Positions 25,118-36,748 of a stretch of DNA of 64,000 bases are shown piece by piece. Each line of letters starts with the position of its first letter. Within the stretch, counting starts at the first letter, position 1. Source of the DNA: Brachycybe producta. Lineage: Eukaryota; Arthropoda; Diplopoda; Playtdesmida; Andrognathidae. The stretch is taken from the NCBI GenBank assembly GCA_036925085.1, contig JAUPFP010000097.1, positions 280,001-344,000 on the forward strand, in the 5' to 3' direction. Position numbers and translations under genes: made by a program. Under the pieces are notes generated by a model. The model saw only the letters and a list, made by a program, of their open reading frames with translations. It ran no database searches and was not told the origin of the DNA.

Positions 25118-25616
25118 GTTGTTGTTAAGTCATCTTCAACTCCTGATGACTCCATGAATCCAAGTCGACCTTTCTTTCGCAGCATCCAGTAACTGTTGCA
25201 GAGACATCCCGGTAGCCTCCCTCACAACATCCAACCATCTCGTTCGCCTCCCTCACACCATCCAACCATCTCGTTCGCTGTATTTCTCTTCTGCTGCTCC
25301 CGCCGGCCTTTCCAAGCATTAGTCTTCTCAATTGATCTGTCAGCTCTCATCACATGCCCAAAGTATGACAGCTTCTGTTTAAGCATTAAGGCTTCTAACG
25401 AGCATTCAGGTTTCACCGCATCCAATATAGACTGGTTTGTCTTTCTTGCAGTCCATGGTACTTTTAGCAATCTCCTCCAAATCCAGAGGTCGAAGGCATT
25501 TATCTTTTTCCTTTCGCTCATTTGCTAAGTCCAACTGTCACATCCATATGTTGCCACCAGAAGGACCATAGCTTTAATGATTCTGATCTTGGTCCATCTT
25601 GAAATATTCCTACCCT
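25118..25616 (-). mobile_element. 5'-truncated RTE-like LINE fragment (reverse transcriptase C-terminal end), pseudogene
   Basis: Read on the minus strand it gives, with stops and shifts, Arg-Trp-Thr-Lys-Ile-Arg-Ile-Ile-Lys-Ala-Met-Val, then Asn-Ala-Phe-Asp-Leu-Trp, Arg-Arg-Leu-Leu-Lys-Val-Pro-Trp-Thr-Ala-Arg and Tyr-Phe-Gly-His-Val-Met-Arg, and finally Arg-Thr-Arg-Trp-Leu-Asp-Gly-Val. These are hallmarks of the region after the reverse transcriptase domain in RTE/BovB-like LINEs. A stop interrupts the frame at about 25523. TCCCTCGCCTT flanks both sides (25107-25117, 25617-25627). The 3' end is (AAC)3, a simple tail as in RTE elements. A segment of about 30 bp (CATCCAACCATCTCGTTCG) is tandemly duplicated near 25230-25277. 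Confidence 0.85.
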
Positions 25617-26287
25617 TCCCTCGCCTTGAAGACCTCATTAAAATGTTCATTTGTTTATGGCTCCAACATGTTGTAATGGAACCGCAAAAATGATATACAT
25701 GTTAGGTGTGGTTGTTGGACCCCTTCTATATTTTCATGAAAATGATGTACAGACTTATGGGCTACAAGTTGCAATGATGCTTGACTGGGAGAGCGTAAGG
25801 GTGCTGGTGTAAAGTAAAGATGTGTAGAGACTTTGTGACAACTCTGTAGAAATAGCAATGTTTTGTCATTTTTATTTCTATACTGATGATACATCATACC
25901 CTCATGAGGCCGATGAGAAAGGAGGTGGAATAGGAGAAATAAATTGGTTTTCATTTCATGATGATCATCATTATTATTGTTATTGAAGTTGTGTGTGGTG
26001 TTGTTCGGGGTTGTCTCATTGTTTTTTTTTTTTTTGTTTAAATAAATGTCAAGTTGGAATCATTTTAGTTTATCTGCAAAATTAGTGCAGCCTGTAGTTT
26101 TTTTTTATTTATTATTATTTCTTGTTTTTGGCAGTTGATGCATCATTAAATATTAAAATGTTTATTCGTTCTTTTGTTATGTTCACTCATGGTGAAATAA
26201 CTAAACTCAGCAGCCTTTTTTTTGTAGGGAGATATAAATTATTTTATTGATTATATTTTTATTTGGTGCGTTCGAGAACGCTCTATA

Positions 26288-26528
26288 ACAAGCATGTCAA
26301 ACTCAAAGGCTAACACGGGCCGAATTACAACGCCTTACATGGAATAACAAGGCCTAAGTTTATGTGGGCCGCAAAAAAAAATCAAAACTTCAATTTTTAT
26401 AGAAACTTAGGTTTATTTCGAAAAGTACAGTACGAAATTTTTATTAAAACTTTTGTTTCATACTGTTATATTGGCTGGGCCGCAAAGATATTTGTTGTGG
26501 ACAGCGGGCCACGAGTTTGACACGCTTG
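26288..26528 (-). mobile_element. hAT transposon derivative, copy B
   Basis: Same ends as copy A (GCATGTCAAACTCAAAGGC on the left; ACGAGTTTGACACGC on the right), flanked by CTCTATA at 26281-26287 and 26529-26535. The transposase-derived segment kept in copies A and C is deleted here. Confidence 0.7.
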
Positions 26529-27735
26529 CTCTATAGTGTAAGATTGCTGTATGAGATAGTGCAAGAGGCGTTTGAAAATGTTGGTCTATTTGTTCGAAAT
26601 CGACTCCAGTTAGTGGCTACGTTAAGGCTCTCCCAGACGGACACCGGGAGAAGAAGTGGTAGTGGGAAGGTCGCTGGGCATCCAACATATGGCTGGCTTT
26701 TTCCCAGCCCACACCACTGACGGGTGGGCCCATTGCCCGCCATGTGTTTCAGGTTCCACCAACCTTCTTACTACTGCTGACGTGTCCTGCATTGGTCTAG
26801 GTCTCTAGGAGATCCTTAAAGGAGCAGCGGACGATTTGAAATTTTTGAATGTCACATGGCGTAAAAAAAAGAAGAGGCGAGAAAGAATAGGAAAAAAGTA
26901 GCCATAAAGAATGAGGAGGAGTCTTTGGTCCGCTTTATACGGAACGAAGTGGTGAAAAAAGTAATCACAAAATTTCTGTATATTGCAAGTAGTCTAGGCG
27001 TTTTCAAATGCGCCTTAAAGTATGTTTGCTCTCATTCTATTTTTGAACATTCTGTAATTATATATATGAACCGTATATTGTATTATATTGATCCATCGAT
27101 TGTTTTTTTTATTATTATTTGGAAATAAATTGCTGGAATGCTTTTATTTTTTCGAAATTAAAAGCTGCTATTACTTTTTTTTTTAAACTTGGTATCCTTG
27201 GTATTCTTTGATGCACTCACTGAATGAAATTTCTCTCCATCCTATTTCCATTAGTGGGTTATTTCTAAAGTGTTTTTATAAATATTATTGCTCGGAATCC
27301 AAAATACCATGAATGATTAAATTACTTTTTAATAAATTACTAGAGAATACACTCATATCAGGAATCAGAAAATAGTATATTTTTTTTAAAGTTTGAAAGA
27401 TTTCAACGTGAAAATTCTCTTAAGGGATTGAAAAACTACCCTTCTTGCTTTTAAAACACTTTCTTGTTTCTCTTCATTTTGTTCAACGTCTGGAAGACAG
27501 AATTAATCAGTTCGAAAATCAGCTATAGCTGTTCATAAACCATCTTAAGAAATTTGTGAAATGTTTATTGCCGATTAACTATATCGAAAAAGCTCAGATT
27601 ATCTAAAATATGCTCCACTTAAGTTTCATTTTGGATTGAGTTTGGATGAACTGAGAAGTTTTATAGTTAATTAAATTAACTATTCAAATAAAATGACAAC
27701 TAGGAGCAGCAAAATGTTTGTTAGGAGTTTTTTTT

Positions 27736-27750
27736 GGGGGGGGGGGGGGG
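27736..27750 (+). repeat. Poly-G tract
   Basis: About 15 G following a T run. Confidence 0.9.
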
Positions 27751-28968
27751 TGAATGGCAAACTGTGGTTTTGTCTGGCTTACGCGAAGTGTGTCATGATT
27801 GGCTAACAGGCCAATTTGCATTGTGTAAGTGCTTCTATTAAAGCGGTGATAGTATACCTGCCTGGTCGTAAGAAGTAGCTTGTGACTTCAGAGGGAGGAT
27901 TTGACAAAAATTTAGTCTCGTGTCCTGTTCCTGTTGTCTAATAAAAAAAAAGAGTAATTAATAAGAAAAGAATGTTTTGGGCCCTCTTGTTTAAACTGGC
28001 GACATCGTCCCTTTTCTATCAGACTATAATAAAATGGCTCAATTCTAACCCCACTGACGTCACAAGTCTCTTCTTATGATGAGGCAGGTAAAACAACAAT
28101 GCATTACAAACTAGGCGTTTTTGAATGAATTTTCACTCCAGAATTAAGTTTTACATAACTAGATATTTTAAGATTATTTTATTTATCTGAAGTTGGTCAT
28201 TTCAAAGTTGAAAAGACCTTTCAATGTTAGTAGCAAATTTATTGAATGAAAATAAAAGTCGCATAATGAACAGTTGAACAAAGTGAAGTTACAAAGAAAA
28301 GGAAATGGACTTTTAATATTCAGAATATCATGTCTTCATTTTAGTAAATAATTCATGTTGTGAAAAGGGTGGGGGGGAGGGGACTTTTTTAATTGCCTTA
28401 GGACGGGTTTCTTAATGATCACGTTGTGATTTGGTTGTTACCATTATAACCACTAACCACCACCACTGCGACCACCTCCAACATGGTTGAATAATGATCT
28501 TGTTTATAATAAAGATCCAAATGGATTTGGATAATATACATTATATGTATTGCACACTTTCAAATCAAGTGTTGTCTCTTGCATTATTTAGGTATTGGCT
28601 TTTTATTGAAGGGTGTGATGGTTATTTAGTGGTGGCAGTGGTTGGTCATTTAGTGGCTCTACACGTTTGGTATTTTTTTTTCTGTGGTTAGCCAAATAAA
28701 TATTTCAGTCAATAATGAAAGGCTGTGACGTCATTGTCAATGCTATAGCTTCTACATCTAAATAGGAAGGAAGGCGCAAGTATGCGGGCTGTGGAGCCAC
28801 CATTTATGGAACGGTGCGTAGTGGCTGGGGCTATTCTATTAAATTTACATTGACAGCTCTGACAAAATTTACATTTTACACGTTAACTTTTTTCAGGAGC
28901 AACATAAAGAAAAAATTCAAAGTGTTTTAATTAGACTTCATTCCCACAATATGCTTCACTACATAGGT

Positions 28969-29178
28969 CAGAGGCGTGTTGGGAAAATAATTTGGCCCTG
29001 GCATTTTATACTTGATTGACAATATTTTTTTGAAAAAAAGAACAACTGGCCCAATTGAATACCAGCCTTTTACAATTACAATTAGTACTCTGCTAGCAGC
29101 CAAATAGGCCTATGACAGAGGGACATAAAAGTCTTTCTGGCATTTGCCCAAACTGACCCTTTGGCAAGCCCGCTTCTG
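28969..29178. mobile_element. hAT-type MITE with exact 8-bp duplication
   Basis: The element starts CAGAGGCGTGTTGG and ends CCCGCTTCTG. ACATAGGT flanks it exactly at 28961-28968 and 29179-29186. Short, imperfect inverted ends and 210 bp length; non-coding. Confidence 0.7.
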
Positions 29179-30120
29179 ACATAGGTCATACTGCTACTCA
29201 AAAATCGTGTGAGTTGCAGATTGTAACTGAAGGTTAATCACTGCTGTCCACCACACATTATTCAAACGATTTGGGTTAATGGAATTATAAGTTTAATTAC
29301 TTTAATTCTTATATTATATTAGTATTTCATCTTTGAATAATAAATGAAAGTATGCACGGTATGCAAAAATATACACTTCCCAGTGTGGCAATGTCTTATA
29401 GTCAGTGTAGTCATTTTTTATAGGAAAAAAAAAACACATTTTATGGTTCCAAAAACAAACAAAAAAAAACAGGTTCAAACCAAAAAAACCGGGTTACTTT
29501 GGTTTTGTGCTTCCCTGCTTCTAGTTCCTTGCAGCTCTACTAAGTTGAATTGATGTTCAAAGGTTTTTTTTTTGTCAATACAAGCGAACTGATATAATAA
29601 CCACCCAAGGTGTCCTAGTAATTATTTATTGATATGTAAGGGAGGAAAAAAAAAATAACATTTGTGAACCACCCAACGACGCAACGGATGATCATCGTAG
29701 AATATTGATGACCTCTCCTCCTATCCCCCGTTTCCGTTCATAAAATACAGAAAGAACTTAAGTATGTTATCCACTCGGGTCTTTTCCTTTTTCTATTTCT
29801 CTATACCGTATCTTTTTTGTCATAGCTCTTTTCCTTTTATCTTTTTTCTTGTGCGCTTTTATTGATTATGAATTCTATTGAAATGTGTTTGCACTGTTCT
29901 TCATATAAGACTGTTGCAGAGTGAAAAAAAAGAAAAGAAATGCTCACTCTTACGTATAGAAATGTATATCTAAATCTATTGAAATATATTGTATAGTATA
30001 ATCATTGAAGCGAATAATATATTTTCTATCAAATGTTTCCAGTAAAGCCATCAATCCGATTGACTGATGGCTACTTGTAATTTTATATATATATATATAT
30101 GTCTGTGTCTATATTGGAGG

Positions 30121-30121
<1 letters not shown>

Positions 30122-30204
<83 letters not shown>
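30122..30204 (+). repeat. (TA)n tract, about 83 bp
   Basis: Long TA run preceded by a shorter one at about 30083-30101. It generates Ile-Tyr frames on both strands that are not genes. Confidence 0.95.
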
Positions 30205-30206
<2 letters not shown>

Positions 30207-30467
30207 TATACAAAGATATTCATCTATTGGAAATTGTTTAAGTTGTTTGGACACAAAAGGCCAACTGCTTCTTATGGCATTTGGCCATTGGCCAAACAAA
30301 TAATAGTGAGCCATAAAAAATGACCAGTATTTATTTAGAATTTCTCTTATGTACAACATAATAGAAAATTGAAATGCGTTTCGGATTTTTTTTTGGAGGT
30401 TTGGGGGGGGGGTTAATGTTTGCGTGCATTTAACTAGCATATTTAAAGTGCACCTGGATTCTTGGGG

Positions 30468-30740
30468 TTAAAATTGCATATTCGTTTTCTGTGGCTTTAA
30501 AACTAAGCTTTTCGTAGCTTTTCACATAGCTGCATGTTAATTTTGCGTTTTAATGCATCTTTAAAAAGCAACCTGCTGCTGCTGCCGCCCTCTTTCTTTT
30601 GACGTTTCCATTTGATTTGATATTTGCAGCAGGTTATATTTGTTTAAATATAAACTAACCAATCAGATACGAACAAAAACGAAAAGGTAGGTCAGCTGAT
30701 TATAAAACGTAACAGCTACGTATCACTTTTTGAACAGGCT
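30468..30740 (+). repeat. Dispersed repeat, copy 2
   Basis: Shares TGCATATTCGTTTTCTGTGG and TAGGTCAGCTGATTATAAAA with the inverted copy at 19305-19560. No terminal repeats or duplication were defined; class unknown. Confidence 0.6.
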
Positions 30741-32360
30741 GGAGGTTAGATTTTAATGCAAAAGGCAGTAATGATTTCGTTGCTAAAGAAATCAGCAGCA
30801 AGTAGTAGCTTTAAAGCTGAACGTTTTGATGTGAAGGTTATTTTCTGCGATTCGCTTCGCTTTTGGCAGCAGCTCTTTCGCCAAGTCTAAACTGACCCTC
30901 ACCTAATGGTGTGGCTCTAATGTTTACACCTAATGACATGCTTGTTGCAGTTTTAGCTTATTCTTTTTCACAAAATGCCTGCTGCCCCTATCCGCTATGT
31001 TTTGATAGCGATTAAGTATCACCATAGTCTGACTATCGATTGGTTAAGTAACCGATAAAGTTTCACTCTGAGACAGGACTTATTTTAGTGTGCCACAGGA
31101 CATTGTACACTTGCAATTTCAAAGTGTGCACTTGAAAAATGAAAAGTGTGCAACCAGAAAAAGTAAATAATTATTAATTAGTTTTTTGTTTGTTGCTCAT
31201 TTTGAAATGTTTTTTGTAGTAATGTTCGATTCCAGGATTCGAGATCCAGGAGTCAAATGAATTTAAGTTCTAACGGGATGTGAAAACTCCATAATAAGCA
31301 ACAACAAAATGATAAAATTATGACTAACAATTATAATCTATTGATCATAATTTAAAATTGGGTGTGCACTTGGAAAAATTTCTTACAATTAAAAACCCTG
31401 TTCTGAGATTGTTGTAATGAAAATTTCAATAAAAGATTTTCTTCCATCAATTAAGTGACTTAATTTGAAAACGATTACTTTACGAACGTAAGTCAAAAGA
31501 CCAATCCACACTGATAAGGAACGCTATCGTTTAACCGATTGGTATATCGTAGAGTTAAGGAATGTGTAGATTGTCTTGAGTTAAGTTGGGATCAACTGTT
31601 TTAAAAAGGAATATGAATTGTTGCACTTGGAGGTCTCTAAAGGGAATTTCATCATTTATGAAACTTAAAGTTGTGTGTGTATGTAAACCTATTCTATATT
31701 ATTATTGCCTTGTGACATTTTGAAAGGTTTCGGATGTGCAAGAATGTATCAATATAAGACAAATGTAAAAAAAGTAGAAGAATGAAAAGTGTCTTGCAAT
31801 ACGTGTGTGTATACAGAGCAGTAGCAGCAGTGTTTTGTAATCCCTAGGCAAATAATTCGATTTAAAAGTTGTCTTGCTTAAACAGGACTTCTTTTTTTAT
31901 TTCTCGTTTGCATTTTCATCTTGGATTTCGTTCGAGTGGAATGAGAAATGTTCAAGTTCGGAATTTTCTTTTTATTCTATTGCTCTTTTTTTTTATTCAT
32001 GTAAAGTCTTGAGGGTTTTCTTCTTTTTTTTTATTTTCGCGTCTGAATTGAGTTTTACTATTACAATACTGATGGAAAGAGAGGGTGGGGGGGGGTCTAT
32101 TTTATATTCGTCTTCATCTGACAATATTTCACTTATTATGCATATATGTCATATGCCGACTATATTTAATTTGAAAAAAAAAAGTTTTTCACTTATTTGA
32201 TGATTTTTTCGGAGTTACTTCGAAAAATTTGAAATTGCAATATAATAATAAAAATATAAGTGGAGATTGTGTTTGCTATTTATTTGATGTGTGTAATGCA
32301 ATTGAATTTGTGGCTACTGAAATTTATGTCTTGTGTATTTTTGAACATTTTCAGTCATTA

Positions 32361-32962
32361 CGTGGAAGAGTCAAAAAGTTGTTTGCATTTTGCCAGAACT
32401 CGTAGCAGAATAGGTATATTTGGATAAAAAAAAAACAAGTGACAAGACTGTTTTGTGCGTTCTCTTTCAGATAATATTGGTGTTGTCGATGTGACATGAA
32501 CAATTCATCTGCTATCAGTCGTGAAAGATGGAGTGTCCCTTGCAAGTGGCGTCCAAATTCGAAATTCGTGCTGTCATTCGATTTTTGTGGGCGAAAAGGT
32601 GTAGCCCCACACAAATTCATGGCGAATTTTTCGGCTGACAGAACTGGTCGGCACTTTTTTGACCCAGTGATATTGCGTTGGCTCCTTAGACTTCAGTCAA
32701 TTCGCCTTGAATTTGTGTAGGTCTACACCTTTTCGCCCACAAAAATTGAATGACATGACAAATTTCGAATTTGGACGCCACTTGCAAGGGAGACTCCATC
32801 TTTCACAACTGATAGTAAATGAACTGTTCATGTCACATCGACAGCACCAATATTATCTGAAAGAGAACGCACAAAACAGTGTTGTCACTTAATTTTTATC
32901 GAAATATTTCTATTCTGCTATGAGTTCTGGCAAAATGCAACTAACTTTTTGACTCTTCCTCG
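32361..32962. mobile_element. 602-bp palindromic element with an open frame preserved in both arms
   Basis: Arms of about 270 bp are inverted copies: GGAAGAGTCAAAAAGTTG on the left versus CAACTAACTTTTTGACTC on the right, and AGATAATATTGGTG versus CACCAATATTATCT. The spacer of about 55 bp holds ACTGGTCGGCACTT. Both arms, read from centre outward, keep a frame starting Met-Asn-Leu-Cys and containing Phe-Glu-Phe-Gly-Arg-His-Leu-Gln-Gly and Met-Ser-His-Arg-Gln-His-Gln-Tyr-Tyr-Leu. I do not recognise this peptide. Target duplication not clear. Confidence 0.75.
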
Positions 32963-33334
32963 TATTATAAGAATGTGATCCACAGTATAGATCTCTTCCG
33001 TGCGGCGAGTGTTCGTTCTCGTTTTACATCAAACAATACATCATTACAATCAAACTTATTTTAGAAAATCTAGAGCTATTTATTTACGCAAGAGCAAAAT
33101 GGACAGTTGCCCAGGGCACCCACATTTTAATGGCTCACTTAGTTTAGAAACGTGATAAAGTTACAGCAACAACAAAAGTTTGAGAGATATTTCGAAGAAA
33201 TGTAGTGTAATGTCATACTATACAGAATCTATACTGTATGTCTTAGAACTGTAGTGTTGTGAATGCGATCTTCTAAAATTCTATACTATTCTGCATACTT
33301 ATGGATGTTTTATTTCCGTTTTTTTTATTTGCAG

Positions 33335-33487
33335 CACATGGTGCAGGCGCAGATGAGTTCGACTTATTCACAGTATGCCCAAAACGGAGAGGCGAATGGC
33401 CAAAATAAGGTGATGGCTGAAGTTAAGGAGGATTCGTCTTCGTTTATGGCACCGGCTTTAACGACAAATGCCGTTGAACAACAAACT
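33335..33487 (+). CDS. RBFOX: RBFOX coding exon A (N-terminal region, first recognisable coding exon)
   Basis: 153 nt, phase 0 at both ends. The acceptor is a T-rich tract ending TTTGCAG before 33335 and the donor is GTAAGC at 33488. The frame reads His-Met-Val-Gln-Ala-Gln. The Met at 33338 lines up with the internal start of vertebrate RBFOX isoforms (Met-Ala-Gln-Pro-Tyr, followed soon after by a Gln-Asn-Gly), so it is the best start visible here. Because an acceptor lies 3 nt before it, an upstream exon must exist and could add in-frame N-terminal residues. Composition is Ser/Gln/Asn/Ala-rich and probably disordered. It ends in Glu-Gln-Gln-Thr, just before the conserved Gln-Thr-Asp of the next exon. 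Confidence 0.85.
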
Positions 33488-36400
33488 GTAAGCATGAACG
33501 ACGTAACAATTGCATGCCTAATATATACTAATATAATTAATTAAATATATAAATGTTTCATATATTTATTTATGTCTACTAGTCTACTAATACTTGTGCA
33601 GTTGTGGTGACCCGTTTTTTTTTTTCTCTCTTTTTTTTGTTTGCATTTCTAATTTCTGTTTTGTGCAGCAGACAGATTTGGATCCTGAATTGGGCTCTAG
33701 CAGTGGTTCGACGACCACCACTCAAACAAATGCTGCCAATCAAGCTACCAAAGAACAACCGAAACGACTTCACGTTTCAAACATCCCTTTCCGATTTAGA
33801 GATCCGGATCTCAGGCTAATGTTTGGTGTAAGTATTAATATTTTTTTTCTCCCGTGCAGTGTTATAAAAATTTTACGACCTGAACGTGTTACGCTAGTAG
33901 TTTGACGAGTATAAAGTGAAACTTTCTTTACATTACGTCGAGAACTATAGGAGATGAAATAATAACTACGCATGTGTGTGTGTGCTTGGTAGATGTCTTT
34001 CGGAGGAAAAGCAGCACCATTAAAGTTAAAATATCTGCGTTGTTCAGTGACAAATGCCTATCGTGGTCTGAAACCTTTAGAGATGATGAAGTGGTTATTG
34101 GTGATTTATTGTGCCGAAGATAAGCGTTTTGATGAAGCTTAGCTAAGCAACAGAAAATTATTTTAGCTCGAGGCCTTGCAAAAAAAGAATAAGTGACGTC
34201 AAAATTCCAATTCACCAATCACAGATTCTCCTTTTCGACTACGTTTTTCATTAAGGCTTTCGACGCCGAAGTAAAGTCACAGAAGAGGGAAAGCAGAGTA
34301 CACAAGCAATTAGGAGATACACAAGCTACGTACTGTACGTGATAATATTTTCTTTTTTTCCCCAAGACCTATAATATAGAGAACCGTCTTCAGGTCTACA
34401 AACTAAGCTAGACGTGCCAGTTCTGATGAAAGTATTTGTAAGCTCCTCGGAGCATTTATTTTGACGGAAAAGGTCGCCACGTGGTGGCCATCGTAACAAA
34501 ATATTTGCATGCGATGATGAAACCACTAGCTTTTTAGCTTACACGTATCCTCGTGTGAAAGCGGCCTAACTAAAGATACGGATACTTATCCGCATATCCA
34601 CTGTTGTGAATACGGTGGCTGACGAATTTCCCGACCAGCAATGCTGAGCTTTCTTTTCAGGCATAAGTAGTTCATGTAAATAAATGGCTGTGACTTGCGC
34701 TTTCTGATCATTTTTCGTTGAGATAGAAATGCATTGCGAAGCATTCTAAGTGGGTCTTAAATTGTTGTTTCACGAATGAGTGACATGAAATATGAAGTAC
34801 CTACAACAGATTGCAAAGAATAATATTAAACAAACAACTTCAAGCTTAGATTTCATAATTAAAACGTTTACTGAATCAATAAAAAAAAAAAACAGTTGTG
34901 AATGTGTTCTCTCTTTTTGAAATAGTTTTTGTAGAGAAACATTACATTCTCCACTGCGTGTCGTGGTCTGGCCATTAGATGCTATTTTTCTCGGAATATA
35001 ATTCGATTGTGGCTTTTGTTCTCAATAAAAGTCCAGGTTTTTAATTTAGCTCATTAATTTGTTTAGCTCGTTTTTGTGGACTCGTTCGAAATTGTTATCT
35101 GTGACTTTTAACATGCAACGACGAAGCCAAACACTAAAGTTTACTTGCATTCATTACTTTTGAAATGTAATTGTGACTTTATCGTTCGCCGTATATGCAA
35201 AAATAGTAATTCCCTGGTGAAAAATTACTAGCATACAATGCAAGGTACTGACTATTTTCATCTCTTTATTTCATCGATTTTTTGGTGTGGTGGAGGTGGT
35301 GGTGGAGGATTGAAGTTGATGCATTTATTACGCGTTTATGGCCAGAGATGTCCTTTTCTTCTTCGTAGTGTCGCAAGCGCTGATTCCCCTCGGCCAATAA
35401 GGGTTAATAGCGCGGTAGTTTTCATTCGTCAAGTCTCATATAACTAATGGACGTGGGATAAAAGCCAAACTATCTATTGCCGAGAGAGTGAGAGAGAGAG
35501 AAAGGAAGGAAGGAAGGAAAAGAGAGATTCTGCTAGCTGGCGAATCGTAATCTCCGTTCTCGACTGGTCGCCATCGCAACAGACTCAACCATAGAAAATG
35601 CGAACGAATCTCCCTTTTTTTTCTTTTTCTTCCTCCTCTTCTTTATTTGGATTTAACAGTCTAAGGACATTCTCACATTAATTAAGTTGTGTCATTGTAT
35701 GAACTGTGTTAACTCTTCTTCCCTTCCTTTTTTTTCTCTTGATTTATAATCTTGATTAATGGTCGAGAGAATGTCGACTTCTTGTAAATTGAGTTCCGTT
35801 GGTTTTGCCGTTTTCGAAGGGCAAAGAGAAATGCTACGAGATTAAAATTGGTTGGTTGTTAAGTCGCAGCGTCGCTTCATTTGTAAACATTTTCCTATTG
35901 AAGTTTTTCATTTTGTACTTTCATAAAGGACGTAATCATGTTTCGTATTGTAGCACATGATTTTTTTTTAAAGAAAGAACCTGTTTACATCAACTATTGA
36001 TTACAATACAAAACCGAATGAAAAACGATTCTTTCAATAAACCTCTTACTGCAAACGTTGAAAGTTTTATTAATTACGAAATGTAAACGCCTCTGGAACT
36101 TACTGCAACGGAAGAGAAACTTGTATGTATTTTATAAACTAGAGAAGGGTAGCTAAATCATTTTAATCACTATTCTCGTCTTGAATTCTTTCAAAATAAG
36201 TATTTGTGTTTTAAAAGAACCCAATTTTAATAAAAAAGTTTGGAAGATAACATGAAAATATCCTTTAGTGATTGAGCTACCCTTCTAGTTTCTAAAACAC
36301 ATACAAGTTTCTCTCTTCATTTTGCACTTGAAAGACAAGAGTTCAAAAAGCAGCTGCTGTTCGTAAACCATCTTAAACTAGAAATTGAAATGAAATGACA

Positions 36401-36705
36401 TTTAAATTAAAAATTGAAGTCGAAATGAAATCAAATCGGTTTTTTATTATTTATTTTGTGTTGTAATCAATAGATGGTGATTCTCGTAGAGTTCTCGGCA
36501 TGTTAAGATAAACTACGCAATCCATCAAGTGCTGTGTTAGTTGAAAATCGTTGTTAAAATTCTTGGTTCTCCTTAATTTAATTGTGGTATGTTTTTTTTC
36601 TTGCATATACCTGCGCAATCAGGTACGGATTCCGTCAGCTTTAAAAAAAATAACTTTTCTCATTAATTCGTTTTAATCCGTGTAGCAACTCTCTTGTTTT
36701 AAGAT

Positions 36706-36748
<43 letters not shown>

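Larger units (their letters stand above)
11160..33334. other. Upstream non-coding block (intergenic or 5' introns of the RBFOX gene)
   Basis: No exon or RNA gene can be supported. The supported contents are listed separately: the minisatellite, hAT and other MITEs, the RTE-like LINE, dinucleotide tracts and the 602-bp palindrome. Stretches such as 12,540-16,950, 18,450-19,300, 26,530-28,960 and 31,000-32,350 contain only AT-rich unique-looking sequence and short chance frames. Promoter or 5'UTR exons of RBFOX may lie here but show no motif I can defend. Confidence 0.6.

Noticed and set aside
24835..25185. 116-codon minus-strand open frame next to the LINE
   Set aside because: No family resemblance; it crosses the LINE boundary and target duplication, so it is a chance frame.
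30051..30440. 129-codon minus-strand frame and matching plus-strand frames
   Set aside because: They are Ile-Tyr runs produced by the (TA)n tract.
33263..33334. Open frame in phase with exon A that would start translation at an upstream ATG
   Set aside because: The stretch ends in a T-rich tract plus TTTGCAG, a strong acceptor, and encodes a low-complexity Tyr/Phe-rich peptide. It is intron.
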